Of a stretch of 64,000 bases of DNA, positions 1 through 8,478 are shown piece after piece; the first letter of the stretch is position 1, and the number at the start of each line of letters is the position of its first letter. This DNA is from Rhodanobacter sp. L36 (GTDB taxonomy: Bacteria > Pseudomonadota > Gammaproteobacteria > Xanthomonadales > Rhodanobacteraceae): positions 909,576 through 973,575 of the forward strand of contig NZ_LMUV01000011.1 in assembly GCF_009765755.1 (NCBI RefSeq), read 5' to 3'. The translations under genes were made by a program, and so were the position numbers. Below the pieces are notes generated by a model that had not been told where the DNA came from, made no database searches, and saw nothing but the letters and a program-made list of their open reading frames with translations.

Positions 1-2
1 GT

Positions 3-2723
3 TGGGTCGTTCAAGACACCAAGCAGGCCAATCTTGGTGCCGCGTCGGGTGTTGCGGTGCGCGAGTACCCCACTGATAGCGGCCCAGCCGATTACCTCCT
101 TTTTGTGGATCGCCAGCCACTCGGCGTCATCGAGGCGAAGCGCGATGAGGCCGGCGAGAATCTCACCTTCCACGAGGCCCAGACCGAGCGTTACGCCAGC
201 GCCAAACTCAAATGGCGCAAGGACAGTCCGCCGCTGCGTTTCCTGTACGAGAGCACCGGACAAATCATCCACTTCACCGATGGTGGCGATCCGCGCCCGC
301 GTGCCCGCGAAGTGTTCCAGTTCTTCCAGCCGCAGACGCTGGCCATGTGGGCGACGCAACCGGATACCCTGCATGGCCGCTTGGCTGAGCATATGCCGCC
401 ACTGCCCACGCAAAATCTCCGCGAGTGCCAGATCAGCGCTGTCACAGGCTTGGAAAAATCGCTCGCGATGGCCAAGCCGCGAGCGCTGATCCACATGGCG
501 ACGGGTGCCGGCAAGACGTTTACCGCAATCACATCGGTGTACCGCCTGCTGAAATTCGCCGGAGCCAAACGCATCCTGTTTCTGGTCGATACGCGCAACC
601 TGGGCAAGCAAGCGCATCAGGAGTTCATGGCCTACTCGCCGCCGGACGACGGTCGCAAATTCACCGAGTTGTACAACGTGCAGCGCCTATCCAGCAGTCG
701 CATCGACCCGCACGCGCAGGTGTGCATCTGCACTATCCAACGCATGTACTCGATCCTAAGTGGCGAGGAGATCGACGAATCAGCCGAAGACATTTCAGCC
801 GGCGAGGTGCCACAAGTGGGTGCCGGCAAGCTGGTGCGCTATAACCCGGCCGTGCCAGTCGAGGAATTCGATTTCATCGTCATCGACGAGTGTCATCGCA
901 GCATCTACAACCTTTGGAAACAGGTGCTGGATTACTTCGACGCGTTTTTGATCGGCCTCACCGCCACGCCGGACAACCGCACCTACGGTTTCTTCAAGGG
1001 CAACGTCGTGGCGGAGTACAGCTATGAACAGTCGGTGGTCGATGGCGTCAACGTGATGTACGACGTCTACGAGATCGAAACCGAGATCACCCGCGCGGGT
1101 GCCGAGCTGAAGGCAAAGGAATGGGTGGATCACCGCGAGCGTCAAACTCGCGCCAAGCGCTGGGCCGAGATTGAGGACGACACCACCTACAGCGGCAGAG
1201 AGCTGGACCGCTCGGTAGTCAACCCCGACCAGATTCGCCAAGTCATTCGTGCCATGAAAGCCGCCGTAGAAGGCACCATCTACCCCAACCGCAAGGAAGT
1301 GCCCAAGACGCTGATCTTTGCCAAGACTGATAGCCACGCCGACGACATCATCAAAGAAGTGCGCGAGGTCTACGGTGAAGGCAATGCATTCTGCAAGAAG
1401 GTCACGTACAAGGCCGACGAGGACCCGGACACCATCCTGTCCAACTTCCGCAATGAGTACTACCCGCGCATTGCCGTCACCGTGGACATGATCGCCACCG
1501 GTACCGATGTAAAGCCGCTGGAAGTATTGCTGTTCATGCGCGACGTGCGCAGCCGCGGTTACTACGAACAGATGAAGGGTCGCGGCGTGCGCAGCCTTGA
1601 TGGCGAATCATTGAAGAAGGTGAGCAACAGTGCAGACGGTGCCAAGACGCACTTCGTGCTCATCGATGCGGTCGGCGTGGAGAAGTCGTTGAAGACTGAA
1701 AGTCGCCCGCTGGAAAAGAAACCGGGCGTGAGTCTCGACAGCCTGCTCAAGGGAATCGCCTTCGGCAACCGCGACGACGACAGCGTGCTCAGCCTCGGCA
1801 GCCGGCTGGTGCGATTGGCGAAGCAACTCGACGACAAGGCGCTCACGCGAATCAAGCAAACCGCGGGTGGTCTCGCGCTCAACGACATCGCTCGTGGACT
1901 GGTCCAAGCGGTCGACCCTGACCGCATTGCCGCCGATGCACTGGAAACAGCAAAGACCGCAGGCATCACTCGCAACGCCGAAACGCTCACCATTGATGAA
2001 TTGACCAACGCTCGCCGGCAGCGCGTGAGCGCCGCCTGCAAGCCATTGGATGACAGCAAGCTGCGCGACCTGATCGAATCGGCACGGCGTGAACTTGAGC
2101 AGATCATCGATCACGTCAATCCGGACCAAGTTACCTTCAGCGGCTACAGCGCATTGGCGGAGAGTCAGGCGCAAGCCACCGTGCAGACGTTTGCCGATTA
2201 CCTCAAAACGCACCGCGACGAGATCGCTGCGCTGGATTTTTTCTATCAGCAGCCCTATCAGCGCCGTCCTCTCACGTTCGACATGATCGACAACCTGCAT
2301 GACGTGCTGTCGCGTCCGCCGCTGATGCTCACCACGGAACGGCTGTGGTCGGCCTATGCGCGTGTGCAGGCCAGCAAGGTCAGTGGCGCCAACGTGCGCC
2401 GTCAGCTCACCGACCTTGTTGCGCTGGTGCGTTTCGCACTTGGCATGGATGATGATCTGCGTCCGTTTGCCGACAGCGTGGACAAGCGATTCCAGGCGTG
2501 GATTTTCCGCCACAATGCGCAGCGCGCCACGTCCTTCACCGACGAACAGACTCAGTGGTTGCGATTGATCAAGGATCACATCGCCAGCAGCTGCTCCATC
2601 AGCCGCGAAGATTTCGACTATGCGCAGTTGGCGGACAAGGGCGGCTTGCAGAAGGCGTGGAATGTGTTCGGCGAGCAGCTCGATGGGCTGCTGCTGGAAA
2701 TGAATGAGGAGTTGGTAGCTTGA
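3..2723 (+). CDS. hsdR: Type I restriction enzyme R subunit (HsdR), 5'-truncated by the window
   Basis: This is the motor and nuclease subunit of a type I restriction enzyme. It translocates DNA with ATP and cleaves far from the recognition site. The frame is open to the left edge, and codons from base 3 read like family sequence before the first possible GTG at 57, so the true start lies outside the window and only a few tens of residues seem missing. A PD-(D/E)xK nuclease core (DYLLF then GVIEAK, nt 87-143) precedes a superfamily 2 helicase. That helicase has Walker A (ATGAGKT, nt about 499-519), a DECH box (nt about 886-897), the GLTATP motif III and a GRGVR motif VI. An alpha-helical C-terminal region of the EcoEI type follows. 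The stop overlaps the hsdS start (TTGA, 2720-2723). The EcoAI/EcoEI-like (IB) assignment is inferred from the domain layout. Confidence 0.95.
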   Translation, partial: WVVQDTKQANLGAASGVAVREYPTDSGPADYLLFVDRQPLGVIEAKRDEAGENLTFHEAQTERYASAKLKWRKDSPPLRFLYESTGQIIHFTDGGDPRPRAREVFQFFQPQTLAMWATQPDTLHGRLAEHMPPLPTQNLRECQISAVTGLEKSLAMAKPRALIHMATGAGKTFTAITSVYRLLKFAGAKRILFLVDTRNLGKQAHQEFMAYSPPDDGRKFTELYNVQRLSSSRIDPHAQVCICTIQRMYSILSGEEIDESAEDISAGEVPQVGAGKLVRYNPAVPVEEFDFIVIDECHRSIYNLWKQVLDYFDAFLIGLTATPDNRTYGFFKGNVVAEYSYEQSVVDGVNVMYDVYEIETEITRAGAELKAKEWVDHRERQTRAKRWAEIEDDTTYSGRELDRSVVNPDQIRQVIRAMKAAVEGTIYPNRKEVPKTLIFAKTDSHADDIIKEVREVYGEGNAFCKKVTYKADEDPDTILSNFRNEYYPRIAVTVDMIATGTDVKPLEVLLFMRDVRSRGYYEQMKGRGVRSLDGESLKKVSNSADGAKTHFVLIDAVGVEKSLKTESRPLEKKPGVSLDSLLKGIAFGNRDDDSVLSLGSRLVRLAKQLDDKALTRIKQTAGGLALNDIARGLVQAVDPDRIAADALETAKTAGITRNAETLTIDELTNARRQRVSAACKPLDDSKLRDLIESARRELEQIIDHVNPDQVTFSGYSALAESQAQATVQTFADYLKTHRDEIAALDFFYQQPYQRRPLTFDMIDNLHDVLSRPPLMLTTERLWSAYARVQASKVSGANVRRQLTDLVALVRFALGMDDDLRPFADSVDKRFQAWIFRHNAQRATSFTDEQTQWLRLIKDHIASSCSISREDFDYAQLADKGGLQKAWNVFGEQLDGLLLEMNEELVA

Positions 2724-4480
2724 GTTCCGTTGAAAGCGTTAAGAAGGTTGGCCCGGCAGGCTCATGCCTTGCGTCCATCGGAGACGTGATTGATCAGCGC
2801 ATTTCTCAGTCAGGACCAGATACAGACTTTCTGTACCTCGACATCGGCAGCGTAGACAGAGAGACGAAACAACTGGTCAACCTAAAAACGGTTGCACTTC
2901 AGGAGGCGCCAAGTCGGGCAAAGCAGGTAGTAGCGGAGGCTGACGTGCTGGTTTCTATGACTAGGCCCAATTTGAATGCAGTAGCGATAGTGCCGCATTC
3001 GGCTCAAGGGGCGATCGCATCCACTGGGTTCCACGTGCTTCGCTCGCGGTGGGTTGACACAAAACTCCTTTTCTACCTAGTTCAGACTGACGCATTCGTC
3101 GAAGCCATGTGTGCGGTCGTACAGGGTGCGCTTTACCCAGCCGTTAGACCAAAAGATATTGATGGCTTTGAATTCCACCTCCCGCCTGCCGCCGAACAAA
3201 CCCGTATAGTCGAAAAGCTCGAAGAGCTGCTGTCCGACCTCGATGCCGGCGTGGCCGAGTTGAAGGCAGCGCAGCGTAAGTTGGCGCAGTACCGCCAGTC
3301 GCTGTTGAAGGACGCGACGGAAGGCGCACTCACCGCCGACTGGCGCGCCGCTCGCGCGCAGATCGGCGAGTCGCAGGAAACCGGCACTGAACTGCTGAAA
3401 CACATCCTCACCCAACGCCGCACCCGCTGGGAGGCCAGCCAACTCGCCAACTTCGCCGAGGAAGGCAAGACCCCGCCCAAGGGCTGGCAGGTCAAGTACA
3501 GGGAGCCGGTGGCACCAGATGCAGTCGATCTGCCGTCACTGCCGGACGGATGGGCTTGGGCGAGCGTAGACCAACTCTCATTTGTTGTCCGCGGCGCGTC
3601 GCCTAGGCCGGCGGGAGATCCGCGTTATTTTGGGGGCGCTATTCCCTGGATCACCGTTGGCTCACTCACAGCCGATGAGGGCATGTATCTCGATCAAGTT
3701 GATCAGTTCGTCACGTCTGCCGGAAGGGACGCCAGCAGATATATAGAGCCCGGCACGCTCCTCCTTACAAATAGCGGAGCAACACTTGGTGTACCTAAGA
3801 TCACACGGATCGGTGGTTGCATCAACGACGGCTTGGTCGCGCTTCTTGATGTTTGTGATCCATTCAAAATCTATCTCTACTGGTACCTGCGCACGCAAAC
3901 CAAACGACTGCGCGCGTTGAATCAAGGTGCCGCACAACCGAATCTCAACACCGCTATCGTCAAGAAGATCTGCGTGCCGATCTGCGGTAACGTGGAAATG
4001 GCGCTCATCAATTCTCTCTTGGATGCGACTGTCGAGGCCGTTGAATTACAGAGAGTGTCGATAGAAGGTGGCATCTCCCGATCCAACGCCCAACGCAAAA
4101 ACATCCTGAAGGCCGCATTCGCCGGCCAGCTGGTGCCGCAAGATCCCGGCGACGAACCGGCCAGCGTTCTACTGGAGCGCATCTGCGCCGATCGTGCAAC
4201 GTGGAGGAATCAGCCAAAGGCGCCCAAGATAAAGAAGCAAAAGGAGATCGCTAACGTTATGAGCAAGCTGATTGATGTGCTCGCCGAAGCGGATGATTGG
4301 CTTCGAGCACAGGAAGCATTTCGCCGCTGTGGTGCAGCTGATGGGGCGCAGACTTCGCAGATCGAGCCTCTATACGCAGAACTGCGTGACCTCCATAAAG
4401 CAGGGCGCTTGGAGGTCAAGTCAGAAGAAGATGCTGAAGGCCGAAAGTTAGGAGACCTGCTTAAACTGCGGACAATCTGA
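2720..4480 (+). CDS. hsdS: Type I restriction-modification specificity subunit (HsdS) with C-terminal extension
   Basis: This 586-residue subunit recognises the bipartite DNA target and bridges two HsdM and two HsdR subunits. The start is a TTG overlapping the hsdR stop, which implies translational coupling. Target-recognition domain 1 spans roughly residues 10-150. A conserved coiled-coil spacer follows (about 155-210, rich in E, L, K and Q around EKLEELLSDLDAG). Domain 2 spans about 270-430, and a second conserved helix ends in AAFAGQLVPQDP. About 110 further residues follow this usual HsdS end; they are Lys-rich and then helical, and I do not recognise them. The two recognition domains are visibly less G+C-rich than the conserved spacer, as expected of exchangeable domains. 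The next gene starts 2 nt after the stop. Confidence 0.93.
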   Translation: MSSVESVKKVGPAGSCLASIGDVIDQRISQSGPDTDFLYLDIGSVDRETKQLVNLKTVALQEAPSRAKQVVAEADVLVSMTRPNLNAVAIVPHSAQGAIASTGFHVLRSRWVDTKLLFYLVQTDAFVEAMCAVVQGALYPAVRPKDIDGFEFHLPPAAEQTRIVEKLEELLSDLDAGVAELKAAQRKLAQYRQSLLKDATEGALTADWRAARAQIGESQETGTELLKHILTQRRTRWEASQLANFAEEGKTPPKGWQVKYREPVAPDAVDLPSLPDGWAWASVDQLSFVVRGASPRPAGDPRYFGGAIPWITVGSLTADEGMYLDQVDQFVTSAGRDASRYIEPGTLLLTNSGATLGVPKITRIGGCINDGLVALLDVCDPFKIYLYWYLRTQTKRLRALNQGAAQPNLNTAIVKKICVPICGNVEMALINSLLDATVEAVELQRVSIEGGISRSNAQRKNILKAAFAGQLVPQDPGDEPASVLLERICADRATWRNQPKAPKIKKQKEIANVMSKLIDVLAEADDWLRAQEAFRRCGAADGAQTSQIEPLYAELRDLHKAGRLEVKSEEDAEGRKLGDLLKLRTI

Positions 4481-4482
4481 CG

Positions 4483-6177
4483 ATGAAACTTGACAAGCTC
4501 ACTATAGGAAGCTTGACCGATAGCCCCAAGCATCAGTTCAAGAACCTAAAGAACGTCACCATAGACTTCGACCAAGGCCATTGGGTGACGGTGGTTATCG
4601 GATGGAATGGCACGGGCAAGTCGAACGTGCTTGAGGCGTTGGCCATCATCTTCCGCGACCTAATCGCTGAGCAGCCGATACCAGAGTTCGCGTTCCAACT
4701 CGCTTATCGCATGGGCAGCGGCGACACCACCCTGCACATTCATATTGATGCCGATCCCGATCGTGAAAGCGAGCGTTACATCATTCACGTCGCCACAAAT
4801 GAACAAGTTCAAGAAGCTAAGCGTAATCACGCGGTAGACCATGGGAACTCGGTCGGGAAGCAGCCATTCGGTGAAAAGATCAAACTGAGTGTCTTTCTAA
4901 AAGCTGAGTCCGAGCATCTTCCACGCTACGTCTTTAGCTACTACTCGGGCGAGAGCACGCGTATGCGTGAGATCTTCCTCCCTTATCTGAAGGACTACTA
5001 CGAGGACCTGCTCAAGTCTAAGAAAGATCCGGCACCCAAGCGGTTGTTCTACGCGCTCCCGGTTCATAGTCAATTTGTACTTCTTGCATTCCTTATCAGA
5101 CCCGATCAAATGGTAAAAGACTTCCTTTTTGATCAACTAGGTATCGACCCCGAAGGAGGGGTCGAGTCCGTCTTGTTCGTACTTCGCAAACCACCGTGGA
5201 AGTCTACCGACGGGGACCCCCGCTTCTGGTTTGCACGAGGATTGGTACAGCGATTCTTGGACCGATTGATGCGGGTCGCGCTAGCACCGATCTCAATCAA
5301 ACGAGCTGCGCCAAAGTCTATTTGGAACAAGAACGGGAGCAGGCACGAATACAAATACCTCTACGTGAAGGACATCGACTCGCTGAGAGATCTTGTTGGT
5401 GATCAGAGCCCTAATGAATTCTTTCGCGATTTAGAGAGCACCTACGTATCTGAACTTATCGAGGAAGTTCGAATTCATGTGCGTCTGAACAAAAATGATG
5501 GGAGCGTGACATTTCGGGAATTAAGCGAGGGCGAACAGCAATTGCTCACAGTGCTTGGCTTGTTGCGGTTCACTGCCAAAGAAGAAAGTCTCTTCTTACT
5601 CGATGAGCCGGACACCCATCTCAATCCCCGTTGGTGCGTCAATTTTCTAAGCTATCTGAGTACTTTTGTAGGCCAGAGTGGGGACGCGAAACAGAATAGT
5701 CATATTTTGCTGACTACTCACAATCCACTGGCCATTGCGGAGCTTGAGAAGGAACAAGTCCAGATTCTTTATCGCAATGTTGACACTGGCACTGTGCACG
5801 CCGAGAACCCATCATTAGATCCTAAAGGAATGGGCTTTGCGGGCATCGTGACAAGTGACATGTTTGGTCTTGGCTCGAGTCTGGACAAAGCAACTAATGA
5901 CGAGTTGCTCGAACTGCATGAACTATCTACAAAGAAGCAGACATCGCTAGATGAAACTGATCGAGCTCGGCTCGTAGAAATTCGTGAGCGTTTGGAAGGG
6001 CTGGACTTTAATTTCGCATCCCGCGATCGACTGGAACAAGAATATTTGAGGGCAAGATTCGACCTGGCGGCGGATGATCCGTTTGATGAAGCGATTCTTA
6101 CGCCCGAAAATAAGCAAAAGGCCCTTGACGCCTTAGTGCTTAGCCTTCTTGGAAATTTGCGGGAGCGGGAACGTTGA
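4483..6177 (+). CDS. ABC-type AAA family ATPase, PtuA-like (Septu), embedded in hsd operon
   Basis: This 564-residue protein belongs to the SMC/RecF/OLD-like ATPases of defence systems. Walker A GWNGTGKS is at residues 40-47. An ABC signature (LSEGEQQ, about 347-353) precedes Walker B LLDEPDTHL with D374 and E375. The switch histidine in TTHNP is H413. There is no TOPRIM domain, so it is not a classical OLD nuclease. The C-terminal 110 residues are charged and helical. Base composition is clearly lower in G+C than flanking hsdM. The next gene encodes an HNH nuclease and overlaps its stop by 4 nt. An ATPase followed by a TIGR02646-like HNH partner is the PtuA-PtuB arrangement of Septu and of some retron effectors. 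No reverse transcriptase or retron RNA is visible here. Partnership with the HNH protein is inferred. A RloC/PrrC-like anticodon nuclease is less likely because the nuclease is a separate HNH protein. Confidence 0.85.
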   Translation: MKLDKLTIGSLTDSPKHQFKNLKNVTIDFDQGHWVTVVIGWNGTGKSNVLEALAIIFRDLIAEQPIPEFAFQLAYRMGSGDTTLHIHIDADPDRESERYIIHVATNEQVQEAKRNHAVDHGNSVGKQPFGEKIKLSVFLKAESEHLPRYVFSYYSGESTRMREIFLPYLKDYYEDLLKSKKDPAPKRLFYALPVHSQFVLLAFLIRPDQMVKDFLFDQLGIDPEGGVESVLFVLRKPPWKSTDGDPRFWFARGLVQRFLDRLMRVALAPISIKRAAPKSIWNKNGSRHEYKYLYVKDIDSLRDLVGDQSPNEFFRDLESTYVSELIEEVRIHVRLNKNDGSVTFRELSEGEQQLLTVLGLLRFTAKEESLFLLDEPDTHLNPRWCVNFLSYLSTFVGQSGDAKQNSHILLTTHNPLAIAELEKEQVQILYRNVDTGTVHAENPSLDPKGMGFAGIVTSDMFGLGSSLDKATNDELLELHELSTKKQTSLDETDRARLVEIRERLEGLDFNFASRDRLEQEYLRARFDLAADDPFDEAILTPENKQKALDALVLSLLGNLRERER

Positions 6178-6968
6178 GACTTATTGCTATTCCACTACCG
6201 CCAAATCTACCAGTAAGGTGGACAAAAATTCATACAAAAAGGGTTGCAGCCTTAGGCGCAATGACCACACAAAAGCAGCGATCAAGCTATCTGAAGAAAC
6301 ACGGTAGTTGGGGACGACTCAAGAAATGGCTATCGAATGCCAGCGGATACAAGTGTTGGTATTGCGAAGCAAAAAGCACACGCGCCTCGTTCGACGTCGA
6401 CCACTTTCGACCCAAGCTTGGGGTTACAGTAAACGGCGTCCTTTTAGAGGGGCATGCGGGTTACTACTGGCTTGCCTACGAATGGTCGAATTTTCGTCTT
6501 GCTTGCCAACGGTGCAATCGTCCAGAGAACAGCGAAACAGACAATTTGCACGGCAAGGCCAACGAATTCCCAATTCAAGATGAAGCTCACCGATGCAAGA
6601 GTTCAGCGGGGCTTCTTGCCTCCGAGTTACCCAAGCTATTGGACCCTTGTCTGCAGGCGGACTGTGCCTTGTTGGCGGACGGCATTGATGGAGAGGTGAA
6701 GCCTGCAGCCTCGATTGGCACTTGGGAGTTCGAACGCGCGAAATACACGATCGAGCGCCTTGGTTTTAATGAGTGGAATACGCCGGAGAGCAAGCGAAGT
6801 GCGTGGCAAACACTAGCTCTTTTGATTGCCGCTGTTGGGATGAACACCAATCAAGATGTCATTGATGAGCTAAAAAAGTACCTTTCTAACGATCACGAGT
6901 ACTCAAGTTTCTATCGGTCGGCTATTGGCACGCACCGAGACAAAGCTTGGGTGGAGGCTCTTCTGTGA
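6174..6968 (+). CDS. HNH endonuclease, PtuB-like (Septu effector), embedded in hsd operon
   Basis: This 264-residue protein carries an HNH/TIGR02646-type zinc-finger nuclease. It starts with TTG inside the stop of the ATPase gene (TTGA overlap), so the two are probably made together. Zinc-binding pairs C61-W-Y-C64 and C111-x-x-C114 frame the core. The catalytic-looking D76-H77 lies in DVDHFRPK, followed by YYWLAYEW, N106 and CxxCN. These match PtuB-type nucleases, which act with an ATPase partner on nucleic acid. The C-terminal 100 residues are not recognised. Its stop overlaps the hsdM GTG start (GTGA, 6965-6968). A nuclease gene locked between hsdS and hsdM suggests either joint regulation with the restriction enzyme or a second line of defence. 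The sequence does not show what activates it. Confidence 0.87.
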   Translation: MRLIAIPLPPNLPVRWTKIHTKRVAALGAMTTQKQRSSYLKKHGSWGRLKKWLSNASGYKCWYCEAKSTRASFDVDHFRPKLGVTVNGVLLEGHAGYYWLAYEWSNFRLACQRCNRPENSETDNLHGKANEFPIQDEAHRCKSSAGLLASELPKLLDPCLQADCALLADGIDGEVKPAASIGTWEFERAKYTIERLGFNEWNTPESKRSAWQTLALLIAAVGMNTNQDVIDELKKYLSNDHEYSSFYRSAIGTHRDKAWVEALL

Positions 6969-8437
6969 ACTCAAGCGTCCTTGTCCAGAAGCTCTGGAAT
7001 TTCTGCAATACCTTGCGCGACGACGGCGTGGGTTATGGCGACTATCTGGAACAGCTGACCTACCTGCTGTTCCTGAAGCTGGCGCACGAGTACGCGCAGC
7101 CTCCGCACAGCCGCGACACGCACGTTCCACGCAGCTGCGACTGGAACAGCCTGAAGGCCAAGACCGGCGAGCCGCTGGAAGCGCACTACCTGACCGTATT
7201 GCGCAAGCTCGGCGAGGAGCCGGGCATGCTAGGCGCGATCTTCTTCAAGGCGCAGAACAAGATCCAGGACCCGGCCAAGCTGGCGCGTCTGGTGCAGATG
7301 ATTGATGCGGAAAACTGGCTGAGCCTGGAGACCGACGTCAAGGGCGACCTGTACGAAGGCTTGCTGCAGAAGAATGCCGAGGACACCAAGAGCGGCGCCG
7401 GCCAGTACTTCACCCCGCGCGCGCTGATCCAGGCGATGGTGGAGTGCGTGCAGCCGGAGCCGATGAAAACAGTGGCCGATCCCGCATGCGGTACTGGCGG
7501 CTTCTTTCTTGGCGTGCACGAGTGGCTGACCCGCGACGGCGTCACCTTGAACAAAGCGCAGGCGAAGTTCCTGCGGCATGAGGCCTTCTACGGCAATGAA
7601 ATTGTCGCCAGCACGCGCCGCATGTGCCTGATGAATCTGTTCCTGCACAACATCGGCGAGCTCGACGGCGCGCCCACGGTGGATCGCGCCGACGCTCTGA
7701 TCAGCGAGCCCATAAAAACCTTCGATTACGTGCTGGCCAACCCGCCCTTCGGCAAGAAGAGCAGCATGACCATCACCAACGAAGACGGCGAGGACAACCG
7801 CGACGCACTGACCTACGAGCGTCAAGACTTCTGGCAGACCACGTCCAATAAGCAGCTCAACTTCCTGCAGCACATCGTCGCGATGCTCAAGACGACTGGC
7901 CAGGCTGCGGTAGTGCTTCCCGACAACGTGCTGTTCGAAGGCGGCGCCGGCGAAAAGATTAGGCGCAAGCTGCTGGAAACCTGTGACGTGCACACCCTGC
8001 TGCGCCTTCCCACCGGCATTTTCTACGCGCAAGGCGTGAAGGCGAACGTGGTGTTCTTCGATGCCAAACCGAAAGACGGCAAGGTGCACACCAAGGGTGT
8101 GTGGATCTATGACCTGCGTACCAATAAACACTTCACTCTGAAAACTCGCACGCTGAAGCGTGACGATCTGCAGGACTTCATCGATTGCTACCGGCCCGCC
8201 AATCGAAACAAGCGCAAGGAGTCGGAGCGATTCAAATATTTCGACTACAAAACACTGACCGCCCGCGACAAAGCCAGCCTCGACATCTTCTGGCTCAAAG
8301 ACGACAGCCTCGACAATCTCGATGACTTGCCTCCACCGGATGTATTGGCGCAGGAGATCGTCGACCATTTGGAAGCTGCACTCGCTTCGTTCCGAGATGT
8401 CGCTGCTGCGCTACCCCGGTCTGCAGAAATAGAATGA
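6965..8437 (+). CDS. hsdM: Type I restriction-modification DNA methyltransferase subunit (HsdM)
   Basis: This N6-adenine methyltransferase of 490 residues, with HsdS, protects host sites and is required for restriction. The AdoMet-binding motif I is DPACGTGG beginning at D172. Catalytic motif IV is NPPF at N259-F262. A helical HsdM N-terminal domain (about 1-140) precedes them, and length fits type IB HsdM. I chose GTG 6965, which overlaps the ptuB-like stop, over an in-frame TTG 18 nt upstream that lies inside the upstream gene. Being last in the operon, after R, S and two effector-like genes, is unusual, since most type I loci encode M before or next to S. A separate downstream gene starts 41 nt after the stop. 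Confidence 0.95.
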   Translation: MNSSVLVQKLWNFCNTLRDDGVGYGDYLEQLTYLLFLKLAHEYAQPPHSRDTHVPRSCDWNSLKAKTGEPLEAHYLTVLRKLGEEPGMLGAIFFKAQNKIQDPAKLARLVQMIDAENWLSLETDVKGDLYEGLLQKNAEDTKSGAGQYFTPRALIQAMVECVQPEPMKTVADPACGTGGFFLGVHEWLTRDGVTLNKAQAKFLRHEAFYGNEIVASTRRMCLMNLFLHNIGELDGAPTVDRADALISEPIKTFDYVLANPPFGKKSSMTITNEDGEDNRDALTYERQDFWQTTSNKQLNFLQHIVAMLKTTGQAAVVLPDNVLFEGGAGEKIRRKLLETCDVHTLLRLPTGIFYAQGVKANVVFFDAKPKDGKVHTKGVWIYDLRTNKHFTLKTRTLKRDDLQDFIDCYRPANRNKRKESERFKYFDYKTLTARDKASLDIFWLKDDSLDNLDDLPPPDVLAQEIVDHLEAALASFRDVAAALPRSAEIE

Positions 8438-8478
8438 AATGATTTTTCGAAAACCGTCAGCGACGAAGGGTGCCGAGC

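Noticed and set aside
1608-2579. Long minus-strand open frame opposite hsdR
   Set aside because: It is the antisense shadow of a strongly supported hsdR, with no family motif.
4483-6968. Retron with PtuA/PtuB effectors
   Set aside because: No reverse transcriptase gene or room for a retron RNA is present around the pair.
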